From Algoriphagus sanaruensis (GTDB lineage Bacteria; Bacteroidota; Bacteroidia; Cytophagales; Cyclobacteriaceae), in assembly GCF_001593605.1 (NCBI RefSeq), contig NZ_CP012836.1, positions 434,001 to 498,000 of the forward strand: DNA of 64,000 nucleotides, read 5' to 3'. Both the position numbers and the translations under genes were made by a program. How positions within the stretch are numbered: position 1 is the stretch's first letter; each line of letters opens with the position of its first letter. The notes beneath the pieces are model-generated. The model saw only the letters and a list, made by a program, of their open reading frames with translations. It ran no database searches and was not told the DNA's origin. Positions 42,533 through 51,999 of the stretch are shown piece by piece.

Positions 42533-42955
42533 ATGGCAGGAAACAGAACATTTACCATGATCAAGCCTGACGCTTTCGAGGCTGGTAACTCAGGAGCAAT
42601 CCTTAAAATGATCGAGGAGGCTGGCTTCAAGATTGTGGCTATGAAAGCTACCCGTCTCACTCCAGAGCTAGCAGGCAAATTTTATGAAGTTCACAAGGAA
42701 AGACCTTTTTACGCTGATCTTTGCAAATACATGTCTTCAGGACCGATTTTCGCTGCTATTCTTGAGAAAGATAATGCTGTAGAAGATTTCAGAAATTTGA
42801 TCGGAGCGACTAATCCAGCTAATGCAGCTGAAGGCACTATCCGCAAAATCTTTGCAAAATCCATCGAAGCAAATGCAGTACACGGTTCTGACTCTGACGA
42901 AAATGCAGCCATCGAAGGCAGCTTCTTCTTCAACCAATACGAACGCGTACTTTAA
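42533..42955 (+). CDS. ndk: Nucleoside-diphosphate kinase
   Basis: This 140-residue enzyme transfers the gamma phosphate of ATP to other NDPs via a phospho-His. The N-terminal [19 protein letters not shown] is typical, and the active His lies in [18 protein letters not shown]. The nucleotide-binding [20 protein letters not shown] is also seen. Length is normal. It has a promoter box upstream and a strong terminator directly after, so it is monocistronic, divergent from nrnA. Confidence 0.96.
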   Translation: MAGNRTFTMIKPDAFEAGNSGAILKMIEEAGFKIVAMKATRLTPELAGKFYEVHKERPFYADLCKYMSSGPIFAAILEKDNAVEDFRNLIGATNPANAAEGTIRKIFAKSIEANAVHGSDSDENAAIEGSFFFNQYERVL

Positions 42956-43349
42956 TTTTGAATCAATCTCCAAAAAGCCACTCAGAAGCAATTTTGAGTG
43001 GCTTTTTTAGTAGCAAATAGCTGGTAGCTAGTATCAAGACATGAGGTGCAGGCCACAAGAAGCTAGACTTTAGAAACAAGACAATAAAGAGAAGAAAACT
43101 AGCTATTGACGTCTTTTGAAATTTTTCAGATTTCTGATTTTATCCTATTGCTTTAAACTGCTTACTGCGGTAAATCAGCTTCGACACCGCTCAGCTTGAC
43201 CTATCTAGAATTGAGGCGCTGTCCAGAGAAAATTCCTATTGAGACTATCCGACTTCAACTCTCTTTTTTTGGAAAATCAATCTCAAACTGACCCGAAACT
43301 GAGACTGAATACTGATCACTATCTTCCAAGCTTCCTTACCAACTAACTC
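42956..43349. other. Gene-free stretch after ndk with a possible decayed dispersed repeat
   Basis: These 394 bases hold the ndk terminator at the start and no gene after it. From about 43011 the text reads agctggtagctagtatcaag and then several CAAGA/AAGAAA repeats. Near 43179-43201 lies gcttcgacaccgctcagctt followed by gacc, resembling a widespread Bacteroidota intergenic repeat of the cttcgacNNcgctcagcctgac type. The rest is low-complexity and CT-rich near 43230-43345. I see no terminal inverted repeats and no open frame. Confidence 0.5.
42972..43007 (+). terminator. Terminator of ndk
   Basis: A 13-bp perfect stem (42972-42984 with 42995-43007) with a 10-base loop and a T run starts 17 bases after the ndk stop. 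Confidence 0.9.
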
Positions 43350-44831
43350 CTACCTACCCACAAACTCCGTCATAATTTTTGCAGATAGCAAGGAAAGCGG
43401 TATTCCTCCACCCGGGTGTACACTTCCACCACAGAAGAAAAGATTTTTGATATCAGAAGAATAATTGGCATGTCGGAGAAATGCTGCAAATCGATTGTTG
43501 GAGCTATTTCCATACAATGCCCCTTGAGCAGATGAAGTCCTAGATTCGATAGTCCGTGGATCCAAAAAATCTTCCACTTCAATGAGTGGCTCCACATTTA
43601 CCCCCAGAATTCGGTGAATTTTGGCAAGCATATTTTTTCTCGCCTCCCCAATTAAATGATCCCAGTCCTGCCCTTGGTTATTGGGCACATTGATCATCGT
43701 AAACCAATTCATTCCTCCCGCAGGGGCATCATCTGATTTTAAAACAGATGAAATATTGATATAGATCGTAGGATCAGCGTAGATAGTCCCTTTCTTAAAA
43801 ATCGCATCAAATTCACTTTTATAATCATCCGAAAAGAAAATATTATGAAGCCCGAGCTCGGGAAAATCCTTTTTTATCCCCCAATAAAAAATCAAGGCCG
43901 AACTACTTTTGGGCTGATTGAGAAGCTTTTTTGGTTGTTTTTGATTCTTCAACAAGGTCTTATAGGCATTCACCATATCCATATTGTTGACCACCAAGTC
44001 CCCAACGATCAATTGGCCGTTGACCCGAATTCCTACTGCCTTTTTATTTTCGACCACAATCTCCTCCACTTTTGTATTCAAGTGAAACTTGACTCCAATA
44101 CTTTCCGCCAACCTTACTAGGCTAAGTGTAATATCATGCATCCCCTTTTTAGGGAAATAGGCCCCTCGGTTAAATTCTAAATGTGGGATAATATTGAGTG
44201 TGGCAGGTGTTTGATACGGATCTGAGCCATTGTAGGTCGCATATCGATTGAAGAGCTGAACCAATTTTGGATTGGAAAAAAGCTTTGAATTCGCTTTATG
44301 CATGGTAGAAAAAATCCCCAACCGACCCATTTTAAGATAGGAATTCAGCGCTTCTCGATTGGTCCAGGTGCTAAACTGATGAAGGGAACTATGCAAAAAA
44401 AGAGGTGCCAAGTGATCATACATGTAGGCAGAGCTTGCCAAGGCCTTATGAATATTTGTTCTTGGCTCACCCAAATTTTTCTCTACCTCAGTTGCAAATT
44501 TTTCTTGGTCTGCGAAGGCAGTAATTCGCGTCCCATCCTCCCAAAAGTAATGACAGATATCCTCTAGTTTTTGGTAAGAAAAATAATCCTCTGGGTTTTT
44601 GCCAGCCAGTTTAAAAAGCTCATCAACCTGCTCTGGAAGTGTAAACAGCGAAGGACCCGCATCAAATCGATAACCCTGAAGTTGAAATTCAGAAAGCTTG
44701 CCACCAGGATAGGAGTTGGCTTCAAAAACCTCCACCTCAAACCCTCGAACTGCCAATCGAATAGCAGCAGCGATTCCAGCAATACCTGAACCTATTACTA
44801 ATGCTTTTGGGTGCAATCTGGCCTCTTTCAT
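43350..44831 (-). CDS. crtD: CrtD-type carotenoid desaturase (phytoene desaturase family)
   Basis: This protein has about 493 residues from the ATG 44829-44831 (an in-frame TTG lies three codons earlier). The FAD dinucleotide motif is ALVIGSGIAGIAAAIRL, followed by EANSYPGGKLSEF and YRFDAGPSLFTLPEQVD. The C-terminal SVHPGGGIPLSLLSAKI is the classic bacterial phytoene-desaturase tail. The YFWEDGT and WFTMINVPNNQG parts look like the 1-hydroxycarotenoid 3,4-desaturases of Bacteroidota. It would make the end groups of pigments such as saproxanthin or flexixanthin. No other carotenoid genes lie here. It follows a DUF202 gene by 45 bases. Confidence 0.78.
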   Translation of the reverse strand: MKEARLHPKALVIGSGIAGIAAAIRLAVRGFEVEVFEANSYPGGKLSEFQLQGYRFDAGPSLFTLPEQVDELFKLAGKNPEDYFSYQKLEDICHYFWEDGTRITAFADQEKFATEVEKNLGEPRTNIHKALASSAYMYDHLAPLFLHSSLHQFSTWTNREALNSYLKMGRLGIFSTMHKANSKLFSNPKLVQLFNRYATYNGSDPYQTPATLNIIPHLEFNRGAYFPKKGMHDITLSLVRLAESIGVKFHLNTKVEEIVVENKKAVGIRVNGQLIVGDLVVNNMDMVNAYKTLLKNQKQPKKLLNQPKSSSALIFYWGIKKDFPELGLHNIFFSDDYKSEFDAIFKKGTIYADPTIYINISSVLKSDDAPAGGMNWFTMINVPNNQGQDWDHLIGEARKNMLAKIHRILGVNVEPLIEVEDFLDPRTIESRTSSAQGALYGNSSNNRFAAFLRHANYSSDIKNLFFCGGSVHPGGGIPLSLLSAKIMTEFVGR

Positions 44832-44876
44832 ACTTGCCAAACCTACAATTGGACTGAAGGTTTACCGAATCTCGTG

Positions 44877-45188
44877 CTACTTATTTTCAAAATCCAACTT
44901 GTAATTACCGATATGGATTTCACTTTGGATGATTTTCTTCTTATGCCTGAAATAATTAATCACCCCAAAAATGAGAACAGCAATAGCTATCAGATAAAAA
45001 ACAACTTGGTAGTATATATGACCTGGAACGTTCAGGAGATTTTTAATACTTAAGCCAGCAACCAAGAAATACATGGAGGTCCTAAGAAAAGCCAATAATG
45101 TGGTTTGATTGGCTAAAATGGTCCGCTGCAAAGCAAGATTTTCCCGAAGGATCAGGTCTTTGTTAATGGGCTGACTGCTGTTAGACAT
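44877..45188 (-). CDS. DUF202 (YidH-like) membrane protein
   Basis: This 103-residue protein has three predicted membrane segments. The N-terminus carries the DUF202 signature: LALQRTILANQTTLLAFLRT, then SMYFLVAGLSIKNLL, then VVFYLIAIAVLIFGVINYF. The A-x-x-R/Q-T-x-L-A-x-x-R-T stretch is conserved in this family, which is of unknown function. It precedes crtD on the same strand with a 45-base gap. Its role beside a carotenoid gene is only guessed; both act in the membrane. Confidence 0.82.
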   Translation of the reverse strand: MSNSSQPINKDLILRENLALQRTILANQTTLLAFLRTSMYFLVAGLSIKNLLNVPGHIYYQVVFYLIAIAVLIFGVINYFRHKKKIIQSEIHIGNYKLDFENK

Positions 45189-45274
45189 GGTATTTCGGAT
45201 TGATTAGGTTTTTCAAAAGTAACATTCGAGCCCAAATTTAATTCACTTGTGGTCCCTTCAGATCAAGAAAAGAA

Positions 45275-45302
45275 AAAGTCCGACTCTTTCGAGTCGGACT
45301 TT
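45275..45302 (-). terminator. Terminator after the SusD gene
   Basis: A 12-bp perfect stem (45275-45286 with 45291-45302) with a 4-base TTTC loop lies 22 bases after the SusD stop. On the minus strand it ends in a T run. Confidence 0.9.
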
Positions 45303-45323
45303 AAGTTTACCAATAATCAAAGA

Positions 45324-46844
45324 TTAATACCCAGGATTCTGTTCGATTGGAGCAGTGCTGTTGGTCTGGATTTCTTCCAAAGGAATCGGCCAGATAAACA
45401 GGTGGCTCGCATATTCAATCGCGTGATCAGTAGGAATGGCAGTGGTGCCATTGTAGAAATTGATGCTGGTGATAGATCTCGAAGTAGCTTTTGCAGGTAC
45501 ACCTGGCAATACCCCAGCTCCAGCCAATCGATGGATATCAGCCCATCTTCTGCCTTCTGCTAAGAATTCGATTCTTCGTTCTTTATAAATTGCATCAAGA
45601 ACTCCCTCTTGTCCGCCAAGACCTGCTGCTGTAAAGCTTGGTACAGATTCTGGCAAAGCGCGGTCTCTAACAGAATTCAAAAGCGAAACTGCAGCATCCA
45701 AATTACCTAACTGTGCATTCGCTTCAGCAGCGTTCAACACTACTTCTGCAAATCTCAGAATCACGTTAGGGTCAGTGTAGGTCACTGGATCAATGTACTT
45801 ATCTGTAAATACCCCTGTAGAGCTAGAAGTAGTCATTGCTCTTCTTGCATCTTCTTCCAACCAAAAATCTGCGGTCCAGATCAATGGTGAAATTTTAACC
45901 AATCCACGAGCGCCATTATTTGGGTTTCCATACATGGATGCTAGTGCTCCGTTTACGCCTGCGTTAGAAGCATCAGTATTGATGAAATTGAAGATATTAT
46001 CTGTACTATTTCCTCCGGCTCTGAAAGGAGCGGCTGGATTAGGAGTAACGGCGTAGGCAGATTTGATTTTTTCATATTCCGCCAAAACACCAGCCCAATC
46101 TTCCATGTGAAGTTTGATTCTGGATTTCAAAGCAATGGCAGCACCCTTATTAGCACGACCTGCTCCACCATTTGGAAGTTTAGCTTCTGCTTCATCCAAA
46201 TCAGCAAGCAGCTTTTGATATCCTTCGGCCACCGTGCCTCTTCCTACAGCTTCACCATCCGGTACTTTTGGTACGTCATTGATAGCAAATGTTCGATAAG
46301 GTACGCCTGCTGCGCTTGGATTGTCAGAATAAGGTCTGGCAAAATGCACCAATAATTCATGATGTGCCAATGCTCTCAAGAATAACATTTCACCAGCATA
46401 TGCATCCGCTTGGGCTTGGGTGAGAACACCGTTTTCTACTGCTCCTGGAAGGCTTTCCAATACAATATTGGCTCTGTTTACCATTCGGTAAATAGAGATC
46501 CACATTCCATTGTTATTGGCTGTGTTCGGATTGTATCCTCCTGTATAGGTGATTTCATAGAACAACTGATCGTTGTACATATCCTCACCTCTCATATCGC
46601 CTTGTTCCACATTGGCCGCACCAAAAGGATAACCTCGCTGAACTGCTCCGGCATAAAAACCACGCTGTGCAGATTCATAAACACCAAGAACTGCCGAATT
46701 AATACGAGCAGGAGTAGCGAAAGCTTCCTGATCAGGAATCAAGTTAGCTGGCGTTAGTTCAATGACATCACATGAACTAATCGCCCCCATCATGGCTGCT
46801 CCAGCCATCACGAGTTTGAAATTTTTTATTGAAAACTTAGTCAT
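45324..46844 (-). CDS. RagB/SusD-family nutrient-binding outer-membrane lipoprotein
   Basis: This 506-residue lipoprotein has a signal with lipobox (MGAISSCDVIELTP). The SusD N-terminal TPR-rich half carries YAGEMLFLRALAHHELLVHF and NDVPKVPDGEAVG. The C-terminal variable half ends with FIWPIPLEEIQTNSTAPIEQ, the conserved W-P-I-P-x-x-E closing motif. It caps the SusC barrel and binds the ligand. It lies 26 bases after SusC in one unit. No carbohydrate-active enzyme, sensor or sigma/anti-sigma gene is next to it, so the substrate (glycan, peptide or other) is unknown. Confidence 0.92.
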   Translation of the reverse strand: MTKFSIKNFKLVMAGAAMMGAISSCDVIELTPANLIPDQEAFATPARINSAVLGVYESAQRGFYAGAVQRGYPFGAANVEQGDMRGEDMYNDQLFYEITYTGGYNPNTANNNGMWISIYRMVNRANIVLESLPGAVENGVLTQAQADAYAGEMLFLRALAHHELLVHFARPYSDNPSAAGVPYRTFAINDVPKVPDGEAVGRGTVAEGYQKLLADLDEAEAKLPNGGAGRANKGAAIALKSRIKLHMEDWAGVLAEYEKIKSAYAVTPNPAAPFRAGGNSTDNIFNFINTDASNAGVNGALASMYGNPNNGARGLVKISPLIWTADFWLEEDARRAMTTSSSTGVFTDKYIDPVTYTDPNVILRFAEVVLNAAEANAQLGNLDAAVSLLNSVRDRALPESVPSFTAAGLGGQEGVLDAIYKERRIEFLAEGRRWADIHRLAGAGVLPGVPAKATSRSITSINFYNGTTAIPTDHAIEYASHLFIWPIPLEEIQTNSTAPIEQNPGY

Positions 46845-46870
46845 TTTTTTCTTCGGTTAGGAGTTGAAAA

Positions 46871-49800
46871 TTAGAATCCTACGTTTAGACCCAAGGTGTA
46901 AGTACGGATCAGCGGCGCCACGTTCCAGTCTACACCAAAGTTCAACTGACCTCCATAGGTATTGGATTCTGGATCCAAACCAGAATACTTGGTGAAGGTG
47001 AATGGATTCTGAACCTGAGCAAATACTCTAGCATTTCCGATTCTTCCACCGAAAGCACTTTGAAGTGCAGTAGTTGGCACATTGTATCCCAAAACGATAT
47101 TTTGGATTCTGACAAAATCACCTTTCTCGATAAATCTGCTGTTAGAAGCGGAAGTCAACCAAGTGTTTGCATCTCTACCAGAGTATAATCTAGGTACGTC
47201 GGTTACTTGTCCACTTTCTGTCCAACGATTGAGGATAGAAGCATGGTTATTTGAGAAACCAAGACCCATCAATCCTCTCAAGGATTCATTCATGATGTAA
47301 TTACCACCTGAGAATCGAGTGAAGATTTCCAAATCCCAGTTGCTGTACTTGAAGTTGTTTGACCAACCTCCTTGCCACTTAGGAAGGGTATTTCCAAGGA
47401 AAGATTGAGTTGGGGCAGTTCCTGCTACAGAAGTGTTTCCTGGATCAGCAGGGTTGTATGCTCTCCATGAAGAAGCACCTTGAAGCTGAACAATGTTATC
47501 ACCGCTATAGTACATCACGTTACCATTCGCTGGGTTAACACCTGCAAATTTGAATCCGTACAATTGAGCGATTGGTCCGCCTACCTCAGTTCTGTTGTAA
47601 GTAGAAGTTAATGGCTGGATCAAGTTAGTCACTTCGTTTTTGATCAAAGTGATGTTGAAGTCTGTGGTATAAGAGAAATTGCCCTTGTTGATTACGTTGG
47701 CAAGTACTCTAAACTCCAAGCCTTGGTTAACCATCGCTCCTACGTTTTGATTGATGCTGTTTCCAGGCACACCCAAAGAAGGTGGAGTAGGAGCTGCAAG
47801 GATCAAACCGTCTACGTCATTGTTAAAGTAGTCTGCTGATACAGTCACCGGTCCAATAGTCATATCGAAACCAATGTTGAATTTCTTGGAAGTCTCCCAC
47901 TGTAGCGCACCATTAGCTACACGAGCGTAGCCGATACCTGCACCTGCACCGCCCAATACTGGAGAGAAACCACCAAAGGCAGCAAAAGAACCAATGCCAG
48001 TGTTACCTACTTCTGCATAAGATCCTCTGAATTTCAAGTCAGAAATCAAGTCAGAGTTAAAGAACGCTTCATCAGAAACTCTCCATCCCACAGAACCACC
48101 AAAGAAGGTACCGCGCTTGTTATCTCCTATCAAATCAGAAATACCGTCATTTCGAACAGTGAAAGATGCCAAATACTTGCCTTTGAAGCTGTAGTTGAAT
48201 CTACCGAAATACGAATCAAAGCCACTTTCAGAATATCCACCACCAGAGAACTGGTTGTTATAAGATCCTGAAATCAAGTTTTGCTGTCTATAGAAATTAT
48301 CAGAAAGGTCTGTGCCCTGGCCAAAGAAGCTGTAGAATTTAGCAAACTGATATTCCAAACCTGCGGTGACGTTGATGTTATGATCTTCAGCTAGTACAGT
48401 CTGATAGTTCAAGGTATTTTGCCAGTTCCACTGGAAGGCAGGATTGTATGCCATATACACAGAACCATTGGAGCTACGTCCGTCACCGTGTCTTGGATCC
48501 AAAGATTGCAAGTCATCAGCTAAGGTTAAATCAACCCCGATTTGAGTTCTAGCAGTCAAGCCAGTTGCCAAATCAATTTCACCATAAGCGGAACCTAGGA
48601 TTCGGTGTGCTCTAGAGCGATAGAAGTTATTCTTGATTACAAAACCAATGTTTGGAATGTTGTTATCCGGACCTGCTAGGTTGGCACCAAACCCAGTTGT
48701 TGCACCATTTGCAGTCACATTAAATCCATCAAAAGCAACATTTTCAGCGTCATAAATTGGAACGTTAGGAAGAGCACGAGTAGCATTGTAAATCGCACCA
48801 GAAAGTGAATTTGCTCCGTTATTCAAGCCGAAAATTTCGGTCATCGAATAGGACAAGGAAGTTCCGATTCTTACCACTTTCGAAATGCTGTGATCTACGT
48901 TTGATCTAAAAGAATAACGCTTCAAATCGTTAGGACGAATCGCTGATTCCTGGTCAGTGAAGCCCAAAGAGAAGAAATATTTGGTTGATTCAGATCCGCC
49001 AGAGATGGATAGGTTATGCTGCTGTGTAAAACCTTTTCGGAAGATCAAGTCTTGCCAATCGGTATTTACTCCAGGATTTGCAAGGGTGGACTGACCTAGG
49101 TTAGACCTTTTCTCATTGGCAATTTCCACAAATTGATCACCTGTTAGAAGTTCAAATCGGCTTACTTCCTCATTGAAACCCATCGCTGTGTTGTAGGAAA
49201 CTTTTGCTTTGCCAGCAGCTCCTCTCTTGGTTGTAATCAAAATGACACCGTTCGCAGCTCTTGAACCATAAATAGCAGTTGCAGAACCATCCTTCAATAC
49301 TTCATAAGATTGAATATCCGCAGGATTAATGTTTGCTAGTGGGTTAGAGGCATTGACAGCAGATCGATCTGCATCTATAACTGGTACTCCATCGATAATA
49401 ATCAAAGGGCTCGCAGAAGAAGTCAATGAGTTTACCCCACGAATACGAATAATAGGTCTTGCTCCTAAAATACCGCTTGGAGTAGTGACCGAAACACCTG
49501 GAGCTCGACCGGCAAGCTGTGATTCGAAGGAAGGAGTCACCAGATTCTCGATCGCTTCATTGTTGATCGAGGTTACTGAACCCGTAATTTCTCTTCGCTC
49601 TTGGGTACCATATCCGACTACTACTACTTCATTGAGAAGTTTAACATCTGGATCCAATACAACATCGACTGTTGTATTTCCAGAAATTGCTACCTCTTTG
49701 GTCAAATAGCCAACAAAGCTAAATACCAAAGTAGAGGCATCTTGTGGCACTTGGATGGAGTATCTACCATCCAAATCTGTGATAGTTCCTTGGGTGGTTC

Positions 49801-49939
49801 CTTTTACCACCACGCTGGCTCCGGGTACACCTTCAGGCTCTTCAGCCGAGGTGACTGTACCAGTGATCGTTTTCGTTTGGGCTAGCACTGACATTACTGT
49901 CAGGAAGCTTAGCGCAAAACCTAATAAAACTTTCTTCAT
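46871..49939 (-). CDS. SusC/RagA-family TonB-linked outer-membrane protein
   Basis: This protein has about 1022 residues from the ATG at 49937-49939; the nine residues upstream lie before the signal peptide (KVLLGFALSFLTVMSVLAQ). A CarboxypepD_reg-like domain covers about 22-100 (TVTSAEEPEGVPGASVVVKG). The SusC plug follows with EVVVVGYGTQERREITGSV, PLIIIDGVPV and ATAIYGSRAANGVILITTK. The barrel fills the remaining ~800 residues. It imports large nutrients with TonB energy together with the adjacent SusD. Expected length is about 1000, so it is complete. Confidence 0.95.
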   Translation of the reverse strand: MKKVLLGFALSFLTVMSVLAQTKTITGTVTSAEEPEGVPGASVVVKGTTQGTITDLDGRYSIQVPQDASTLVFSFVGYLTKEVAISGNTTVDVVLDPDVKLLNEVVVVGYGTQERREITGSVTSINNEAIENLVTPSFESQLAGRAPGVSVTTPSGILGARPIIRIRGVNSLTSSASPLIIIDGVPVIDADRSAVNASNPLANINPADIQSYEVLKDGSATAIYGSRAANGVILITTKRGAAGKAKVSYNTAMGFNEEVSRFELLTGDQFVEIANEKRSNLGQSTLANPGVNTDWQDLIFRKGFTQQHNLSISGGSESTKYFFSLGFTDQESAIRPNDLKRYSFRSNVDHSISKVVRIGTSLSYSMTEIFGLNNGANSLSGAIYNATRALPNVPIYDAENVAFDGFNVTANGATTGFGANLAGPDNNIPNIGFVIKNNFYRSRAHRILGSAYGEIDLATGLTARTQIGVDLTLADDLQSLDPRHGDGRSSNGSVYMAYNPAFQWNWQNTLNYQTVLAEDHNINVTAGLEYQFAKFYSFFGQGTDLSDNFYRQQNLISGSYNNQFSGGGYSESGFDSYFGRFNYSFKGKYLASFTVRNDGISDLIGDNKRGTFFGGSVGWRVSDEAFFNSDLISDLKFRGSYAEVGNTGIGSFAAFGGFSPVLGGAGAGIGYARVANGALQWETSKKFNIGFDMTIGPVTVSADYFNNDVDGLILAAPTPPSLGVPGNSINQNVGAMVNQGLEFRVLANVINKGNFSYTTDFNITLIKNEVTNLIQPLTSTYNRTEVGGPIAQLYGFKFAGVNPANGNVMYYSGDNIVQLQGASSWRAYNPADPGNTSVAGTAPTQSFLGNTLPKWQGGWSNNFKYSNWDLEIFTRFSGGNYIMNESLRGLMGLGFSNNHASILNRWTESGQVTDVPRLYSGRDANTWLTSASNSRFIEKGDFVRIQNIVLGYNVPTTALQSAFGGRIGNARVFAQVQNPFTFTKYSGLDPESNTYGGQLNFGVDWNVAPLIRTYTLGLNVGF

Positions 49940-50427
49940 AGGTCGTTGATTTAGACTTTTTAACATTCAAACGACGAATATGCAAGTATTAATAGGCTCG
50001 AAACAAATCTCAAAAAGTGCCTTTATGAGCTAAAAAAGCATATTTTATTCCATTAAACTGACAAAATTTAAAATTTTAATTTACCTACTCTCTGAAAATA
50101 AGACTGGCCAGGCATTTAAATTTGACGAAACAGTTAGATTCAAAATAAAATTTCTTAATTATTCCTTAACATAAAATTTATTTTGATTCTTGAAATAATT
50201 CAATTTTTGGATTTAGTGAATTTGATACTCTTTTAGCTCAATAGCCAACTTTTATTCCGCTAGATCAATGATTTTTGAAATCAAAAATGGAGCTCTACTT
50301 TTCTGGTATTAATCGGAATCAAAAGTTTTCCACTGAAATCTGAAAAACAGCAGAATTTTCTGTTAACGAATATTTTTTGATAAAAAGGCCTTTTTTTAAG
50401 ACTTACGGTTAAAAAATTGGAGAAATT
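49940..50427. other. AT-rich upstream region of the SusC/SusD operon
   Basis: These 488 bases contain no gene. They are AT-rich and must hold the susC promoter on the minus strand, but I find no clean TTG/TAnnTTTG pair. A loop-less palindrome aaaaaggccttttt lies at 50382-50395, and small inverted repeats occur at 50346-50364. None looks like a strong terminator or a known riboswitch. Confidence 0.5.
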
Positions 50428-50982
50428 TCAGCTTTTACACTGTAAATCCAGGTGAAAAATCACTTTCCATCTGCCTTCTACCTTTTTTAAAAGGCAAATT
50501 TGATGGACTGAAAAAGCTCCTTCGATCGGTTGTTTATTCACAAATTCAAATATCTGATCATAGATCTTTGGCTTGATATCTTTGAATGCAAGGGTCATAT
50601 GAGGAGTATAATTTCGATCACTTAACTCTTCAACTAAATGGAGATGAAGCCTACAAAATTTTCTCAGGTCCTCCTGAAGTGTCCTCAATGCTTCCGATTC
50701 GGCTACTTTGGAATAGATGACCCGATTTCCAAAATGATGAATTCCTGCGATTCGTAGGTCAAAGCAGGGATACGATTTGAGAAAGCTACCCAACTTTTCA
50801 ATTAACTGCGCTTCACGATTTTCATCAAAAGGAAAGGGCATTTTTACAGTAATATGGGCAGGAGATTTAAGGGCATATTTGACGTTAAACTTTTCCTTGA
50901 GTTCGTTTTTGATTTGCTCAGCCCGATTGAAAATCTCCTCACTGGGAAGGATTGCTAAAAAGTATTTCTCCATATTCTTCAT
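50428..50982 (-). CDS. 2H phosphoesterase (2'-5' RNA ligase-like) family protein
   Basis: This 184-residue protein has the two H-x-T/S-x motifs of the 2H superfamily: PAHITVKMPFPF near residue 42 and YTPHMTLAFKD near residue 127. Members process cyclic phosphates on RNA or cyclic nucleotides, e.g. ThpR. The MKNMEKYFLAILP start and two-lobed pattern fit. It carries no signal peptide and should be cytoplasmic. It is divergent from the universal stress gene by 102 bases. Function here is inferred from family only. Confidence 0.85.
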   Translation of the reverse strand: MKNMEKYFLAILPSEEIFNRAEQIKNELKEKFNVKYALKSPAHITVKMPFPFDENREAQLIEKLGSFLKSYPCFDLRIAGIHHFGNRVIYSKVAESEALRTLQEDLRKFCRLHLHLVEELSDRNYTPHMTLAFKDIKPKIYDQIFEFVNKQPIEGAFSVHQICLLKKVEGRWKVIFHLDLQCKS

Positions 50983-51084
50983 CTGGCAAAATTACCCTAA
51001 ATCAGAATGGATCGGCTATTTCCAAAAAAACTGTTCGAATTCCTGATACATTCTCCTAAATTGAGACAATTAAATTCCTAAGCT

Positions 51085-51999
51085 ATGAAGTACTTTCCAA
51101 AAGCAATGGTTGGGTTGGATCTAACCGAAATGGACGATATCCTGATCAAAAAAACTGCTGCTTATGTCCAATTTTTAGGGATAGAAAAATGCTATTTTCT
51201 CCATGTTTCCAAAAACCTTGAAATTCCTCAGGAGATTCTCGAACAATATCCTAACCTAATTGCTCCATCTGACGAATCTATTGAATCAATACTCCAAAAC
51301 AAGCTGGCTGAACTTGACTTTCCTAAAGAGGTAGAAGTGGAGGTTTTTGTGGAAGAGGGAAGTCACCCCTTGGACACTTTCTTAAGATGGGCCAAACTTA
51401 AAGATGTGGACCTCATCATCATGGGTAGAAAAGAGGAGCTGGAAGGAAGCGGGGTTTTAGCAGATGGAGTGGCTAAAAAAGCCCCGTGCTCTATTTTGCT
51501 TTTTCAGGAGCGTAGACCGGTTATTTTTCCTAAGAAAATTGTCATACCTACAGACTTTTCTGGACACAACCATATGATCTATGATTTTGGAGAACGAATT
51601 GCTGATCAGGTGGGAGCAAAACTAATTCCCCTACACATGACGAAGGTTCCACATGGATATTCAAAAACTGGAAAGTCTTATGAGGAATTTGTCGAAATCA
51701 TGAAAGAAAATGCTCATACCGCATTTAAAAAATTCGTCAGCAAGCATCATCACCCAGAATTAGACTGCGAAGTTATTGTAGATGACGAAAGAAATCCTGG
51801 TGTGCAAATCACGGAGTTCGCTCAAAAAATTGACGCTGATATGATTATCCTGGGATCAAGGGGAAGAACTTCCTCTGCCGCAATTATTCTAGGGAGTACG
51901 GCAGAAAAAGTCATTCACTCGAATAAGGCACTTCCAATGCTCATTTTCAAGAAGAAAGGTGAGACCATGGATTTCTTCGATGCTTTATTCCGGATTTAA
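51085..51999 (+). CDS. Tandem-domain universal stress protein
   Basis: This 304-residue protein holds two Usp domains, about 5-150 and 150-300. The second has the ATP-binding G-x2-G-x9-G-S pattern in GSRGRTSSAAIILGSTAEKV. The first has GRKEELEGSGVLADGVAKK at the equivalent place and looks degenerate. Usp proteins help cells survive starvation, oxidative or other stress. It is a single gene whose TAA overlaps the stop of the convergent methyltransferase by four bases (TTAA). Confidence 0.9.
   Translation: MKYFPKAMVGLDLTEMDDILIKKTAAYVQFLGIEKCYFLHVSKNLEIPQEILEQYPNLIAPSDESIESILQNKLAELDFPKEVEVEVFVEEGSHPLDTFLRWAKLKDVDLIIMGRKEELEGSGVLADGVAKKAPCSILLFQERRPVIFPKKIVIPTDFSGHNHMIYDFGERIADQVGAKLIPLHMTKVPHGYSKTGKSYEEFVEIMKENAHTAFKKFVSKHHHPELDCEVIVDDERNPGVQITEFAQKIDADMIILGSRGRTSSAAIILGSTAEKVIHSNKALPMLIFKKKGETMDFFDALFRI

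Noticed and set aside
43011..43349. A CRISPR array
   Set aside because: The short repeated text is irregular, with no constant direct repeat and spacer length and no cas genes nearby.
45324..49939. A polysaccharide utilisation locus
   Set aside because: Only SusC and SusD are present; no carbohydrate-active enzyme or hybrid sensor lies within 10 kb on either side.
50382..50395. A terminator after the 2H phosphoesterase gene (aaaaaggccttttt palindrome)
   Set aside because: It is a loop-less palindrome and cannot form a stable hairpin in RNA as written.
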